A DNA stretch of 64,000 nt from Amblyomma americanum (GCF_052857255.1 NC_135505.1:138730343-138794342), one strand, 5' to 3'; counted from the first letter of the stretch, positions 43,981 through 55,459 are shown. The notes: generated by a model not told the origin, from the sequence alone. Made by a program: numbers and translations.

Positions 43981-45192
43981 ACCAAGTAAGGTATTGCTAG
44001 AAAGACAATAGTTGAACCATAATGCACAGTCACGGCTTCAATTGTTAAGCTGCAATTAGCAAGATTTAGTTAAGCCACATTGCAAATGTAAATTGCATTA
44101 ATTAATTTCACCAGTACCTGTGCATATGCATTAGACACTTATCTGTGAAATTTTAGCCTTGCATTGAGAATGTGTACAGTGAAGCTTAATCCACTGAGAG
44201 AAATGCTGTGATCACAACCTTAAAATGTTTTTTCAGCAACACATTTAATAGCTCACATCATTTTTATTTGTCCAGGCAGTTGAGACGGACAGGCACTTCA
44301 ACTGGGTTGCCTGGTGTCTCATGGATCTTCTACTGGCAGCTCCACAGTTTCCTCGGCTGCCTTCCCATCAACGATGATGGGCGAGTCAATGAAAGTTTAG
44401 AGGTAATTTGATTTATAACATTGCGTGTTATCTGTCATGCAGATCACTTCAGATTTCTATTGGTGCTCATTCCTCAGTGCGGAACTTGTACTCACCTTAA
44501 AATGCTGGCCAACGATAGATAATAAAGAACAGACTCAAGCAGTTGTGTAAACCACTCCCACAAACATGGGCACTGGAATTTTTGCCTTGTGCTGTTGTTC
44601 TTTGTCATGAAGCGTGAACCAACTAGCCAAGCAACTCCCACTGCTCGTCCATTAATCCTTTTTTTTTTCTAGCAATTCTACATATCGGTAGTTATCTGAT
44701 TGTCTCCCCGTATGCTTAATGTTACTATGCCAGAGCAAAGACCGCTTTGTTGTACAGGGAGTTCAATGCGCATTGCTAGTTTAGGTTACGTCCTTTTTCT
44801 TTGGGTGGGAATCGTATGTCAAAAGGCACACACTGCGGATGGATACGACTTAAGTCTCTAGTAAGATGAAGTTAAGGTACGCACCAGAATTTCGGTGCCT
44901 TTATTTGCGTGATATATTAATATTGTTAGTGCTGTATGACAATTCATCTTTCACGCCTGTGCACATGCAGCTTCACCTTCATCCTTCTCTCTTGTAGATA
45001 CATATCTTCCTCCATTGATTCCATTAGCAACTGGGCTTGAATACAGTGGAGTAATACAGCAACCTGTGGATCATAAGCTGTTATTGCGAACTGTTGTTTC
45101 TCTACAGCGACACTGAAGGGAAGTAGCAAAGTAGATAAAAAATTTCTATGTGATATCTGTAATGTCCAAGTAATTCAATAAAACATAGTGGT

Positions 45193-45313
45193 GGGCTAGT
45201 TGGCGATTCATACTTGGAATGAACGACAGCGTAAAAAAGGGCAACCACAGAAGAGAAGCGTTCTTTGTGTCGTGTCCTCTTCTGTGGTTCCTTTTTTTGC
45301 ACTGTCTTCGTTC
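45193..45313. repeat. Hairpin repeat B
   Basis: The left arm around GGCAACCACAGAAGAG pairs with CTCTTCTGTGGTTCC; the pairing extends outward to GAACGACAG / CTGTCTTCGTTC. It is preceded by GGGCTAGTTGG (45193), the inverse of the CCAACTAGCCC motif. Confidence 0.75.
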
Positions 45314-46741
45314 GAAGTATATAAGTAATATCTGTATTGCGGTTTTGTCTATAAGCTCTTTTTGCATGCTTTCTGTATTTATTGCCATTTCACATGAAAT
45401 ACACTCAATTGCAGGTTCAGTGCTGTCTATTCATTCTTTCTGTGTCATCCCATTTTTCGTGCTGTTTTTAAGCCCTGAATGATGAACCAACTCACCCAGC
45501 AATCCTTCCTTTGGAATCATTGGACAGACTCGAGGGGGGGGGGTATGTAGAGTAAGCTACTCCCACAACCATGGGCATTAATGGCAATGGGGAGCGGAAA
45601 TGGCACTTGCGTCTTCAAATCGCTGCGCCTTGTCGTGCCGGAGTTCGCACCTCACCTTCCATGTACTTTTGTTCAACTCGTCCTCATCAGCTCGGTTTAC
45701 CCTTGGTCAACCATGCCCCACATGCTTGCAAATGTTTAACATATTGCTTGTTATTGACTTTGATAAGCTTGTTATACTGTCTTGTTCAGCTGTCCATTCA
45801 TTTATTTATTTGTACATACTGCGAGCCATAACTTTGGTCCACGCAGGAGTGGCACACAATTATAAAAGCCATAAAACCATTAGCCGCAACAGCCACAAGT
45901 CATTTAAAGGACATAAAATCCAACATTCATCACAACACCTACACTAGGAACCGTACAAAAATCCTCCAACTCCTTCACAAAATATTTCGAGTCACATAAA
46001 CCTAAAGGAAGGCGATTGCGCTCCACAACAGTATTCAGGAAAAAAACTCAACTGAACCCATTGGTTCATGTGAAAGTTGGGGCTAGGGAATGCCGATGTA
46101 CATGTCGGGACCTTCATATATCTATTTAGTTATGCTCAGGAAAACAAAAATTTTGACTGCTGCCTTCTTTCCAGTTTGGCCATCTCAAGTTTGTGTTTTT
46201 GTAATATATTGTGGAAGCGGATGATTGCATTACATTAGGACACATTTAACCTCTTTTCTGAGATGATAACATGCTGTCTTGTATGTTTCATCATGTGCAG
46301 CTGCCAGTTGTCAATGAGGCACCAGGTGGCTCAGAAGTGCTCCTGTCATGGGAGGACAGCTTGCGGCCAGCTCCCCCATTTGCAGTGCGAGTGCTGCAGT
46401 ACCTGTACTGCAAAGCACAGGCAACAGCAGTGGCGACACAAGCAGAGCCAGTGCTGGCGCAAGCAACAGTGCCACTGCAGGGGCAAGGAGCAGTGCCGGT
46501 ACTGGCACAAGCGCCAAAAGAAGGGAACCCCAAAAGAGCCGCCACAAGCGACAAGGATCTGCTATAGAGCAGCTAGTTGCCGTCCATAAAGGAGAAAGCG
46601 AGGCAGCAGCGAAGGCCGACCGCAAGGCACACAAAATGCGCAAGATAATGGTGCGCCTCCAGAAGGAAGCGAATGCCATAAAAGCAAGCATGGTGCAATT
46701 GCTTGCAAAATTTCTAGACAACAAAAAAAAATGACTCACTC

Positions 46742-46747
46742 AATAAA
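46742..46747 (+). terminator. Poly(A) signal after the Myb-like gene
   Basis: AATAAA lies eight bases after the stop of exon 3. Confidence 0.55.
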
Positions 46748-47567
46748 GAGTGATCAAAAGAGCTGGAAGTTATTTGATATTATAGCACGTGATGGGATGA
46801 AAGATCTTTTACTGCTGAAAGTTTTGTATTGTGTTTTAAACAGTGAATTGTATTGTGCAAGCTGGCTACCGTGGTAGCTTGCACTATTAGTTATTAACAG
46901 AGCACATGCATACACTGCAGGGGTACACAAGTGCAATAATCAAACATGTCCGTTGCAAGTACATTGCTGCTGCTCTCGCAGTAACTCTCGACCTGCTTCT
47001 ACACTCAGAACCAATGGCTGTTGCATGTTCACCAGGAACTGTCTGCTACAAGGCTGATATTTTTCTTGCAACATAACTCGTTTTTTGAGGGGGGCAAGTG
47101 ATAGAACAGTGGGGAATTTTGACAACAGCAAAATAGTAACGACATGAAATTGTTCACAGAAAGCATACTTTGGTTTAACGAGTTGGGATGGGAATGTAAT
47201 GAAATTTATCACACTATAAGTCTTTCAAACTCTCACCATTGGGTCACATTTTTGTGTTTGCTTTGTGTGTGGATGATGTGTGCAAAAATATGAAGCTTCC
47301 ACCTGTGACTGACATGATTTCGTTACCTTCATGAGCAAAATGAAAAAATTCCTTGCAACTATTTGCTTAATCTTCGACTAGATATAAAATGTTCACTGTA
47401 ATATGATTGTAAGTACCAACAGCTTTATTGGTCAGATATCCGCTTCCACAGGGCTAGCATCAGGTGCATGTAACACCCTAGCGAAAAAATATGGTGATAC
47501 CCAGGGAGCCCTTATTGGAAAGGTCTATATAGTGAATGCATTTCATTCACTATACTGCTTTCAGAAT

Positions 47568-47686
47568 AAAGTTGAATGGCGCAAAGGAACAAACACAGGA
47601 AGACACAGAGGCAGAAAAAGCACCACTGCTGTGTCTTCCTGTGTTTGTTCCTTTGTGCCATTCAACTTTATGATGAACCAACTAGG
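47568..47686. repeat. Hairpin repeat C
   Basis: Arms 47568-47606 and 47631-47669 are 39 nt each with one mismatch (GCGC/GTGC); the loop is 24 nt. It is followed directly by ATGATGAACCAACTAGG, the terminal motif shared with the other hairpins. Confidence 0.85.
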
Positions 47687-48185
47687 GCCTCCAGCAAGTA
47701 CTTCTGCTTTCAGAAGTAGAAGTGCAAGCTTCTACTCCTTGGCAAGGTACCAACAAGTTGCTGATTGGCAATGTGGCAAGACGATGGCCAGTTATACACG
47801 AAAATTATAAGCAAACAACAAGTGATAGAATAGCAGCCAATATGCAGACCGTGTGACACAAACACAACAATGAAAAAGGTAGTACAATGGCAATGAAACC
47901 AACATAAACAGCAGTGCTAAACAAGAATGAATCATATAAAAATTGAAAGCTCATGCTGGCATTTTACTACTGTCTGCGAGCAATACTGTTTAAAGAAACA
48001 GATTTGTTTACAGGAAGCAATGAAATCTTCATTATAAGTTCATTACAGATGGTTGCATGTAGGTGAAGGTTTGCTTGTCATAAGGAGTACTAGTAGTTGG
48101 TACGAACCACTTCGTTTTGTAGCTTAACAGGAACCAATGATTAACGTTAGCTATATAATGCAAGACTATTTTCTGAAAGCCCGGT

Positions 48186-48350
48186 CACGACGGCGCCTTT
48201 TCGATTGAGGTGTAAAGCAAGACACTCGTGTACTGTGCAATGTCGGTGCATGTTAATGAACCCCAGGTGGTAAAAAATTCTGCAGCCCTTCACTATGGCA
48301 TCACTCATAGCCCAAGCCGCTTTGGAACGTTAAACTCTGTAAACCAATCC
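48186..48350 (+). mobile_element. Ruka-like SINE, 5'-truncated
   Basis: The tRNA-like head is missing. The body retains CTCGTGTACTGTGCAATGTC, CCCCAGGTGGT and GCTTTGGAACGTTAAAC. Confidence 0.8.
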
Positions 48351-48659
48351 TATTTTATAAAGCACATGCAGGTTACGGAAATTACACTAGTTGTAACCCT
48401 CATAACCTTCACCCCAGTAGGGAGTATGCATCATGTGTATGCATTGGTAGCCATTTAAGGTAAACTGAACTCAGAGTCTGCTCCTTCAACACTGTGTGTG
48501 TAGCTCTGTTCAGGGCTGTCCCCTCTTGGTAGAGGTGTCCTTCCTAGCTGCTCTTGAGTTTCCCACGGACTGGGTTCTAGCTCAAGGCAAGGTGCTTGGC
48601 CAGGGCATTCCCGACAGCCACACCTCACGTCTCTTCCTGGTTGCTTGTGCACACCGGCT

Positions 48660-49800
48660 GAGGCCGCCTTTCATCAGCGTTCTGCACCCCACCAAATTAG
48701 CTTGAATCACAGTGGTCACTGAGCTGCTCACAAATGTTGTACAGCACACAAGCAACACGGATCACATAACTGACATTGTGGATGTCACACTCAAGGCCGT
48801 TCAGCACCATTCTAAAGCGTGCCTTGACACGTCCAAAAGCATTTTCGACAACACATCTGGCACTCGGCAGCCAGTATAGTTAAAGGTCTGTGAGGGGGAG
48901 CCACAGGCACCTGGAAGGGGAACACTGCAGCTCCATCAGGTGCGTCTGCAAGGGGAAAGCTTGATCACCAAGAAGAATTGTGCCAACTTCCACACCTTCA
49001 ATGAGTTTTGTTTCTTGTTAGAACAGCTCACTAGCCAGAGTAGCTGACAGTCGTGACTTCTAAAACAGTGCCGCGTCATTGTTCCTACCAGGGCTCCCAA
49101 CATTCGTGCATAGGAGCCTGTATGTGTGGTCGATGACAGCAAGTAGAATGACACTGTACCACCCTTTATAATTGTATTAGTCAGCAGCTTCTTGCTTTGG
49201 GGGGCACACCTCGATATGACAGCCATCCACTGCACCGACACCTTGAGAGAACCCACATGCAGACTGCTGTGAATTTACACATGTGCTCGTAAAGTTCAGC
49301 TGGTGTTGGGAAATTTATGCACAAATCGTGCTTCCAACTACTCCACTACACGCCGCAAAATTCGTGAAATATGAAATTAACGCAGTGACTGTTGTGAATT
49401 TACACATGTCCTCGTGAAGCTCAGCATGGTGTTGGGAACGCACAAATCGTGCTTCCAACTGCTCCACAACAACGCTGCAAAATTCGTGAAATATTAAATT
49501 AACTGACGCAGTGCTCACGCCAAACAAGTTGTCAGCAGTCCGCACTTCTGCTGACGTTGCGAGGCAGTACAAGCCGATCGCCACGCGTTTCTCCAGCGGA
49601 ATCGGTTGCCGCATGTTGGTATCTTGCCGGCTCATGCTTCTACAAACAGCCATCGTGTATCGGAATGTGCCGCGGTTGATCCGAAAGTTTTCTCGGAGTC
49701 CGCTGTCCGGAAGGTGCGGAAGCGTGGTCTCGTACCACAAGTCTGGGCGCGGGAACGCCGACAGATATTTCGCTCACGGACGGACAGGTGCGCCGCCGCC
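48660..49800 (-). pseudogene. PIF/Harbinger (HARBI1-like) transposase relic
   Basis: The 5' part (about 49770-49460) reads WYETTLPHLPDSGLRENFRI, then VAIGLYCLATSAEVRTADNL and FGVSTASVNLIFHEFC, the N-terminal region of HARBI1-type proteins. Mid fragments (49260-49080) include GAVDGCHIEV-, YYNYKG- and VIDHTYRLLCTNVGSPG-like pieces of the DDE_4 domain in shifted frames. The 3' part (about 48850-48700) reads RCVVENAFGRVKARFRMVLN then YVIRVACVLYNICEQL. Frameshifts and a ~125-bp internal tandem duplication (49263-49506) rule out a working protein. Confidence 0.78.
49263..49506. repeat. Internal tandem duplication in the transposase relic
   Basis: GTGAATTTACACATGTGCTCGTAAAG... (about 49270) is repeated from about 49394 (GTGAATTTACACATGTCCTCGTGAAG). 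Both copies continue through CACAAATCGTGCTTCCAACT and AAAATTCGTGAAATAT. Confidence 0.88.
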
Positions 49801-50769
49801 AACAAAAAGAGCTTCGGCCGCCCCCTGTGTCACTTCCTCGTCTCTTTAAGCATGACAATTTAAGCACTCAGCGCCAGCATCTGCACGCGCAGGCATTGTA
49901 GCGCTGCCTGATGCGCCACGAACGCAGCCCAAAAAATGAGCGTCGCCCTCGTTCGCGACAGGCCTGCTAAGGGCCAACATAGGCTTGGCACACAAGACGT
50001 CCGCAGGGTCTTAACTACACAAGCACAGCACTCACTGTGAAAGAAAAGCCACGAAAAAAAAAAAACAGAACTTCTTTTTAGATTTCGGCTAACGACAGCC
50101 ACAAGCACAAAGAAAAAAGTTTTTAAGCAGGCCTTAGCGCAAGAAACAATTCGCTTTTCCTTTTATGCGTTCTTTTCAACATAGCCCTGTTTAATAATAC
50201 GCCTCATCACATGATCTGTTTCGTCGCATAAACGTGTGTAAGCGCGGCGAACTACAGCTCACTCTAACCGCGGTTAACCGCCTTAACTGCAGTTAAGCTT
50301 AACTACGGCTGCCCGTGTAAACTTGCATCAACTACCACTCCGTTTGAAAGTAAATGCAAAGTAAAGAATAGCAGATTTTTATCGCAGTTCTAGAGAATAC
50401 CCTTCGGAAAGACTGCGCTAGGCGGCATCCAATAACCATAAGGCGCCCCAAAATTTTAGCGCTCTGTAGACGAGTTCTGCGTCTCGGGTAGCGTTCTATC
50501 GCTCGGTACGCGTAGCGTCCGCACACCGCGGTTCTTTCCACAACGTGCGGCAGGCCTATCTAGTACCCAGCGTCTCCCTGTCGAGTTTTAATCGAGGCTC
50601 TGTTTTAGTGCACGTGGGGACAACATTCTGTAGCACTGCATTAGAAGCTGCGGTCCTGAGCCTCCGGCTTCTAGATACTGGTTGCCGGCGTATCCGCGCG
50701 TGAGAACAGCACGTTCTTGAGAACTGCAGCGTCTCGTGGTCTTAAACAGGGTGCGTTTTCTCCGAGCAT

Positions 50770-50884
50770 AACGCGGCTTAGCGTTTTGCCTCCATAAAAA
50801 CGCAGCCGCCGCGGTAGGGTTCGAACCCGGCAACTCCGGATGAGTAGCCGAGCGCCCTATATAACCACTGAGCCCCGCGGCGGG
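50770..50884 (-). mobile_element. 5' half of a tRNA-derived SINE (Ruka-related)
   Basis: On the minus strand it has GCCGCGGGGCTCAGTGGTTA (A box), GGGTTCGAACCC (B box), CGCGGCGGCTGCGTTTTTAT and GGAGGCAAAACGC. The 3' body is absent. Confidence 0.72.
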
Positions 50885-50955
50885 TGAAAATAAGGTGTAT
50901 TTTATGCATTGTGCGCGCGCGCGTTTTTAAACGGGAAAGAGATGATGTGCATGGC

Positions 50956-51125
50956 GGTGGTGGTGGTTACAACTTTATTGCCACAAAATGGAAGGGATTA
51001 GCTGGGGCTGGGGCAAGTCCAGGGTGGCCTCCAGTCGGGGGCGACCTCTTGATCAAGATCGAGGTAGCCCCCGACCTCTCAGCCCTCATCGTTGAGGGCT
51101 GCATGCAGCTGCGTTGTTTTTCTTG
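50956..51125 (-). mobile_element. Retroelement 3'-end fragment
   Basis: On the minus strand the sequence ends ...CCATTTTGTGGCAATAAAGTTGTAACC followed by a CCACCACC-type tail, a poly(A)-signal-like retroelement end. The upstream part is a GC-rich inverted stretch (GTCGGGGGC / GCCCCCGAC). Confidence 0.45.
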
Positions 51126-51273
51126 AACTACCTTCTAGGCGCTACTCACTGGCTGGGACAAAAACAGTTTAAAACTGCACCTTTGTTTTGACAGTAGGCT
51201 TCGTTGAAAAATAGAGAAAACAATAAGAGCACGATATTCACTGGCGAGCCCGTCTCTAAAAATAAAAAAAAAG

Positions 51274-51364
51274 TCCGTCGAGCCGGATTCGAACCAGCGA
51301 CCTATGGATGTCCGCATGGAAAGTCCTCTACAGTCCACCGCTCTACCAACTGAGCTATCGACGG
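51274..51364 (-). tRNA. tRNA-Tyr (GTA) with 18-nt intron
   Basis: On the minus strand the acceptor 5' strand CCGTCGA pairs with TCGACGG plus discriminator A. The D arm is TAGCTCAGTTGGTAGAGC, the anticodon region is GGACTGTAG, followed by an intron of about 18 nt one base 3' of the anticodon. The 3' half is ATCCATAGGTCGCTGG, with T loop TTCGAATCC. An intron at this position is normal for eukaryotic tRNA-Tyr. Total 91 nt. Confidence 0.92.
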
Positions 51365-51830
51365 CACGGACAACACAGAAACCTTGACGGCTGGTCATGC
51401 GACAGCGGCGCCACTTCATTGCCTGCTAGTGCCTCTTGCAAGCTGCAAGTGAACGCTATCAAGTGAAAGTAGTCAGCAGCTGAAGCTATGTTGCTGAGAG
51501 CAAGCGACATATGCTAATTATGTGGACAATGGCTGCACTTTTTGGCTTCTTTTATCGTTTTATCGTGGAATAGCAGACGACGGGTACATCTCACGAAACC
51601 CTACCGACACGACGTGCCCACTCCAAACCCGCATTTTCTTCAACTACAACTCATTTTAAATTTGAAGCGCATTTACAAGAATGGTGAATACAATTTATTC
51701 GATGGCGCGATCGTTGGCGAGTGGAAGTATGTAACAAGGTGCCGCAAAAGCAATTTTTCGGCCGTTTCTTTCATCTGCAGCGTGTGGTTGTGGTCCCTGA
51801 CACTTATCTGTGAAATTGTATGGCTTGTGA

Positions 51831-51892
51831 AGGGTGTATCTCAGACATGGTAGAGCTCTGGATTAGCATGCAAAAGGAAGACCGCACTTCCA
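51831..51892 (+). pseudogene. Degenerate tRNA-Ala-like sequence
   Basis: AGGGTGTATCTCAGACATGG then TAGAGCTCTGGATTAGCATGC matches the 5' half of the nearby tRNA-Ala with substitutions and an inserted base. The 3' half is unrecognisable apart from CGCACTTCCA. Confidence 0.55.
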
Positions 51893-51985
51893 CAACATAC
51901 ATCCTGCGCCTTCACGACAATGACTTAACAGCTCCAGTTAGCGCATCATCCATGACACCAACTATTTGAGCCGTGAAGTCGCGTC

Positions 51986-52058
51986 GGGGGTGTAGCTCAG
52001 ATGGTAGAGCGCTCGCTTAGCATGCGAGAGGTACGGGGATCGATACCCCGCACCTCCA
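51986..52058 (+). tRNA. tRNA-Ala (AGC)
   Basis: This 73-nt cloverleaf starts GGGGGTGTAGCTCAGATGGT. The anticodon stem-loop is CTCGCTTAGCATGCGAG with anticodon AGC, the T loop is in GGGATCGATACCCC, and the acceptor end is GCACCTCCA. A TTCTTTTTTTTTTT run follows, a good Pol III terminator. Confidence 0.95.
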
Positions 52059-52562
52059 TTCTTTTTTTTTTTCCCCAATGTCTTCATGTGAACATACCAA
52101 TGAAGGCGCAGTGAATTTCTATTTGTCAGTCTCTATCTAATACCTACAGGGGGAAAATCTTCACATTTTTGTAAGGAGCATGCCTACAATCTAAAAAATT
52201 CCAGCCTCGTCACAAGGTCCTCATATATCCATCTATACCTACAGGGAGAAAATCTTCACATTTTTGTAAGGAGCATGCCTACAATCTCAAGAATACCTAC
52301 CTTGTCACAAGGTCCTCATATATCCACATTTGGACTGCGCTCGCTTAGCATGTGAGAGGTACGGGGATCGATATCCCGCACCTCCACTTCTTTTTTTTTT
52401 TTCCCAATGCCTTCATGTGAACATACCAATGAAGGCGGAGTAAATGTCTATTTGTTAGTCTCTATCTAATACCTACAGGGGGAAAATCTTCACATTTTTG
52501 TAAAGAGCATGCCTACCATCTCAAAAATTCCCGCCTTGGCACAAGGTCCTCATATATCCACA
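52059..52562. repeat. Nested tandem duplication of the tRNA-Ala 3' flank
   Basis: The ~92-bp block TACCTACAGGGGGAAAATCT...CCTCATATATCCA occurs at about 52141, 52235 and 52470. The larger unit, including the T-run and TTCATGTGAACATACCAATG, recurs at 52387-52562 after a partial tRNA-Ala copy. The whole array is local and direct. Confidence 0.85.
52337..52386 (+). pseudogene. tRNA-Ala 3'-half copy
   Basis: GCGCTCGCTTAGCATGTGAG onward to CGCACCTCCA matches positions 24-73 of the tRNA-Ala at 51986 with two changes. The 5' third is absent. It is part of the local duplication. Confidence 0.85.
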
Positions 52563-52589
52563 TTTGGACTCTACACTATATATACTTTC

Positions 52590-54770
52590 AAGTGAAGTCA
52601 TTATGTAAACAAATAAGGACATTTTAGGCTCCTGAAAGCATACACACTCGCAGAACAAGAAAACGAAAACATGCACTCACTGAAGCCATATCAGAGATTG
52701 TGTAAAACATATACAGGAGTACTACATTTTTTTTTTTTTGCATTAGTTCACATCTCTGGCCTGATATGTGTCTACATAACTTTTGTGGTCTCTATACATT
52801 TCACTGCGTCCACATTAGATGACACCTTGCAAACATGGAATTCCACAATTCAGGTCACATCTACAATTGTGGCTGCAGCAGCTGCAGGGAATAGGTTGTG
52901 GCAGTCCTTACCAGGTCTCCGAGCCTCTGATATCTGGCTAGAGCCCTTCGTTTTCAGGTTAAACCCAATTTTACTCAGTTCTTGTACCCCAAATATATTT
53001 CTTAAAAATTGGGTGAAACCTGATTTCTCCCTGAAAATGCTCTAGAGTGCACAAAAAGTAACTTTTGGAAGCAAAATGCCAAAACACAGGTATACTCACC
53101 AGCCATTTATTTGGCACCATGTATCAAGTGCTGTCCATGCTAACAATCTCCTACTCTAGGGCTCTTGCCCATTTAAAATAGCCTCTGCAGCACTTAATCA
53201 CATCTTTTGCAGTTTACAAGCTGGGCAGGTATTGCACGCACGCAAAATGCTGCATTGTGGTTTGACATTTTTTGCAACGAAATAATTGTAACAGATGAGA
53301 AAAAGTATAATTTGGTGTTCTTTTCTGTGCAACCTGTCAATTCCATGTTTGTGAAATACATATTGAGAAAAAAAAAATACGGCATTTTGTGTCCAGCACA
53401 AAAGCAAGCGCTGGTAGTAAATTGCCTTTTGCTGCAAGAAAACAGGACCCGAAAAAAACCCGCACTATGGAAATTTTTGGTTAACAATGTGATTTGTACC
53501 TGGATTTGAACTAAAAAAAAAAAATGTTGCCAGATTTTTTTAACTCCCAATTCTGGAAGAAATAAAAACCCGAAAACAAAGGGCCCTATTTATGGCCCAC
53601 TGCTCATGTAATGTGCCACCTAAGGGTCTTCGAGGTTGTGAATATAAGTAACCATTATTATGCATGTCGTGGTGCGTTAGGAGACCACTCATCGTATTGC
53701 ACAGCACACTAGAGGAAGCTATACCTAAGAGAGTAGACATTTAGCAGCTTGCTGTAATCAAGTATGCAAGTACTGATGCTTATTAGCAAGCTAATAATTT
53801 CATGTTACATGCAGAACAGACGCGCTTGAGTAGTCCGCAGTATGCATGCGGTGTAGAAATACTGGACTTCTGGTCAAGAGGCCACTATAGAAAAGCTACA
53901 GCAATACCTTGCTGCATGCAAGAATGGTGACTTACTTTAGCCGATGCCTTAGAAAATGGCTTTAGTAAAAGGTCATCCTTTACATGCAAATTTTCTCGCA
54001 GCCATAAACACTTAAAAAGCTCACAGGACGGCTACCACTATGTAATGATTCAGCGGCAGCTGCGGAGGCATTCTCATTCGGGAGTGATATATATAAATAT
54101 GTATATAACTAGAGCCCTCTTTTTAGTTTTCCGCTACAACTATTACTACGATGACAACGATACGAAACCCGGAGAATGGGTCTTAAACAAATCTTGCAGT
54201 AAAATGAAATAAACTTTTACTACTGCCCTCTGACTGTGCATTTCTCCACTGTAGCCATACCTTACAAATTCCACGGTTATATCCATCTGGATGGTTCCCA
54301 TGGCAACCACGCTCCGTTTATTTACTACTACTACTACAATGGCGTGAAATCCAGGCAATGTGCCTTTAGCAGCTGTCACTGTAAGCTGTGGAGCTTTGTA
54401 AGTGCTGGTTATATCATGAATGCTTTGACATCCAGTCATTTCACACCTGAAATACCAGGATCACCCTTGCAATGACAGCTTTCCCCAACATTAGATGCCT
54501 TCTCCATGTTATTGCAGGTAGCATTCATTTAATGTGAACCATTGAACAGATTATTTTCACGCAATGAATTGCAGTCACATTAGATTTCAGAACTGATTCA
54601 ACACTTCCCCAATACAAAAGCTCTACACAGAGAGAACAACTTCAGAACACAGAATCTTCACAAAGCCATGTGCACGTTTTCAAAGGGAGTTTCTTTTCCA
54701 GCAGTTTCATTTTTTTGCTACCAGTGTCACACAACAGTGGAAGTCTTCTCAGCAACGAAACAAAGATGCT
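52590..54770. other. No gene recognised
   Basis: AT-rich sequence with scattered homopolymers and a short (TAC)n run near 54320. No SINE, TIR pair or convincing coding exon was seen. Confidence 0.4.
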
Positions 54771-54777
54771 GTGCCGT

Positions 54778-54783
54778 TTATTG
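54778..54783 (-). terminator. Candidate poly(A) signal for TAF7
   Basis: TTTATT on the plus strand (AATAAA on the minus strand) lies 677 bp after the TAF7 stop. It is a plausible 3' UTR end but is not supported by other evidence. Confidence 0.3.
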
Positions 54784-55459
54784 TTAACGACAAGATAATG
54801 AGGTGTTAGTGCCAGGCCTCCACTGCTTTCCTGCATCTTGGGCACGTTGGCACAGTCTAGAACTTCTCCACATACTCTCAATTATCCTGAGAGTATAATG
54901 ACAAGTCCCGTTTCTTCCCTTGCAGTCGACCATGGGGCAATTTTTGTTCAGCTTGAGGAGCCCGTCGATAACAGTCCAGAAAGTCAATACCTCTGCCACT
55001 GCAAGGCAAACAGCTAGCTTCACCATGCTTCGCTTAAGTGAGCAGTATGTTTGGTGAAAAGTATACAGTCATCACTGACACGACTTCTTGCAGACAAGGT
55101 GGCGCACCCAAAAACTACAAGTGCACAACCAACCTGTTACCACATCCAGCAAAGTCCAGCCACACCTGTTCAATTGGAAAGGGGGATGTTGCTTGCGTGA
55201 CTGCAACAACACTGAGAATGAACGCTGAATCAGCCAAACCTCTGCACATCAGCACGTGGAATGCTCTCATTCACATTTTAATCACTCATGAAGAAACAAT
55301 ACAACATGGTCGCAAACCTGCTGCTTTTCACTCTCACCAAATGTGCAAGAGGTCTTTCCTGCAAGCAACACTGAAAGACGGTACTGACCCGACAAAATTT
55401 TCAGATTTAAGTGTAAATGTGGCAATCACTGCAATATGTCTACGGCTCTCGCCTGACAA

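Larger units (their letters stand above)
43210..46734 (+). pseudogene. Myb/trihelix-like partner gene of Harbinger element, three exons, frameshifted
   Basis: Exon 1 from ATG 43210 (MAAPVAAATSNDSSSQ) has frameshifts but includes IYAAIVAELVAGLPPGEGPY and KMENLNKKYRKCDLYQT, the last helix of a MADF/trihelix-type DNA-binding domain. Exon 2 (44276-44402, between TTTGTCCAG and GAG|GTAATT) reads LPGVSWIFYWQLHSFLG. Exon 3 (46301-46734) starts LPVVNEAPGGSEVLLSWEDS, shifts frame near 46380-46400, and ends in a basic helical tail (MVRLQKEANAIKASMVQLLA) before TGA. A poly(A) signal is at 46742. It is probably inactive. Confidence 0.6.
43096..50313. mobile_element. PIF/Harbinger-like locus with Myb-like gene and transposase relic
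   Basis: The left boundary ACGGGCGACCTTAACCCATA and the inverse of the right boundary CACGGGCAGCCGTAGTTAAG share ACGGGC and repeated GTTAAG/TTAAC motifs, as imperfect TIRs. Inside are a plus-strand trihelix/Myb-like gene (43210-46734) and a minus-strand HARBI1-like transposase relic (48660-49800), the two-protein organisation of PIF/Harbinger elements. Later insertions (hairpins, a SINE fragment) enlarge it. No target-site duplication is clear. Confidence 0.6.

Noticed and set aside
45530..45545. Poly(G) run, similar to runs near 2690 and 59466
   Set aside because: Simple homopolymer; no G-quadruplex layout with spaced G tracts.
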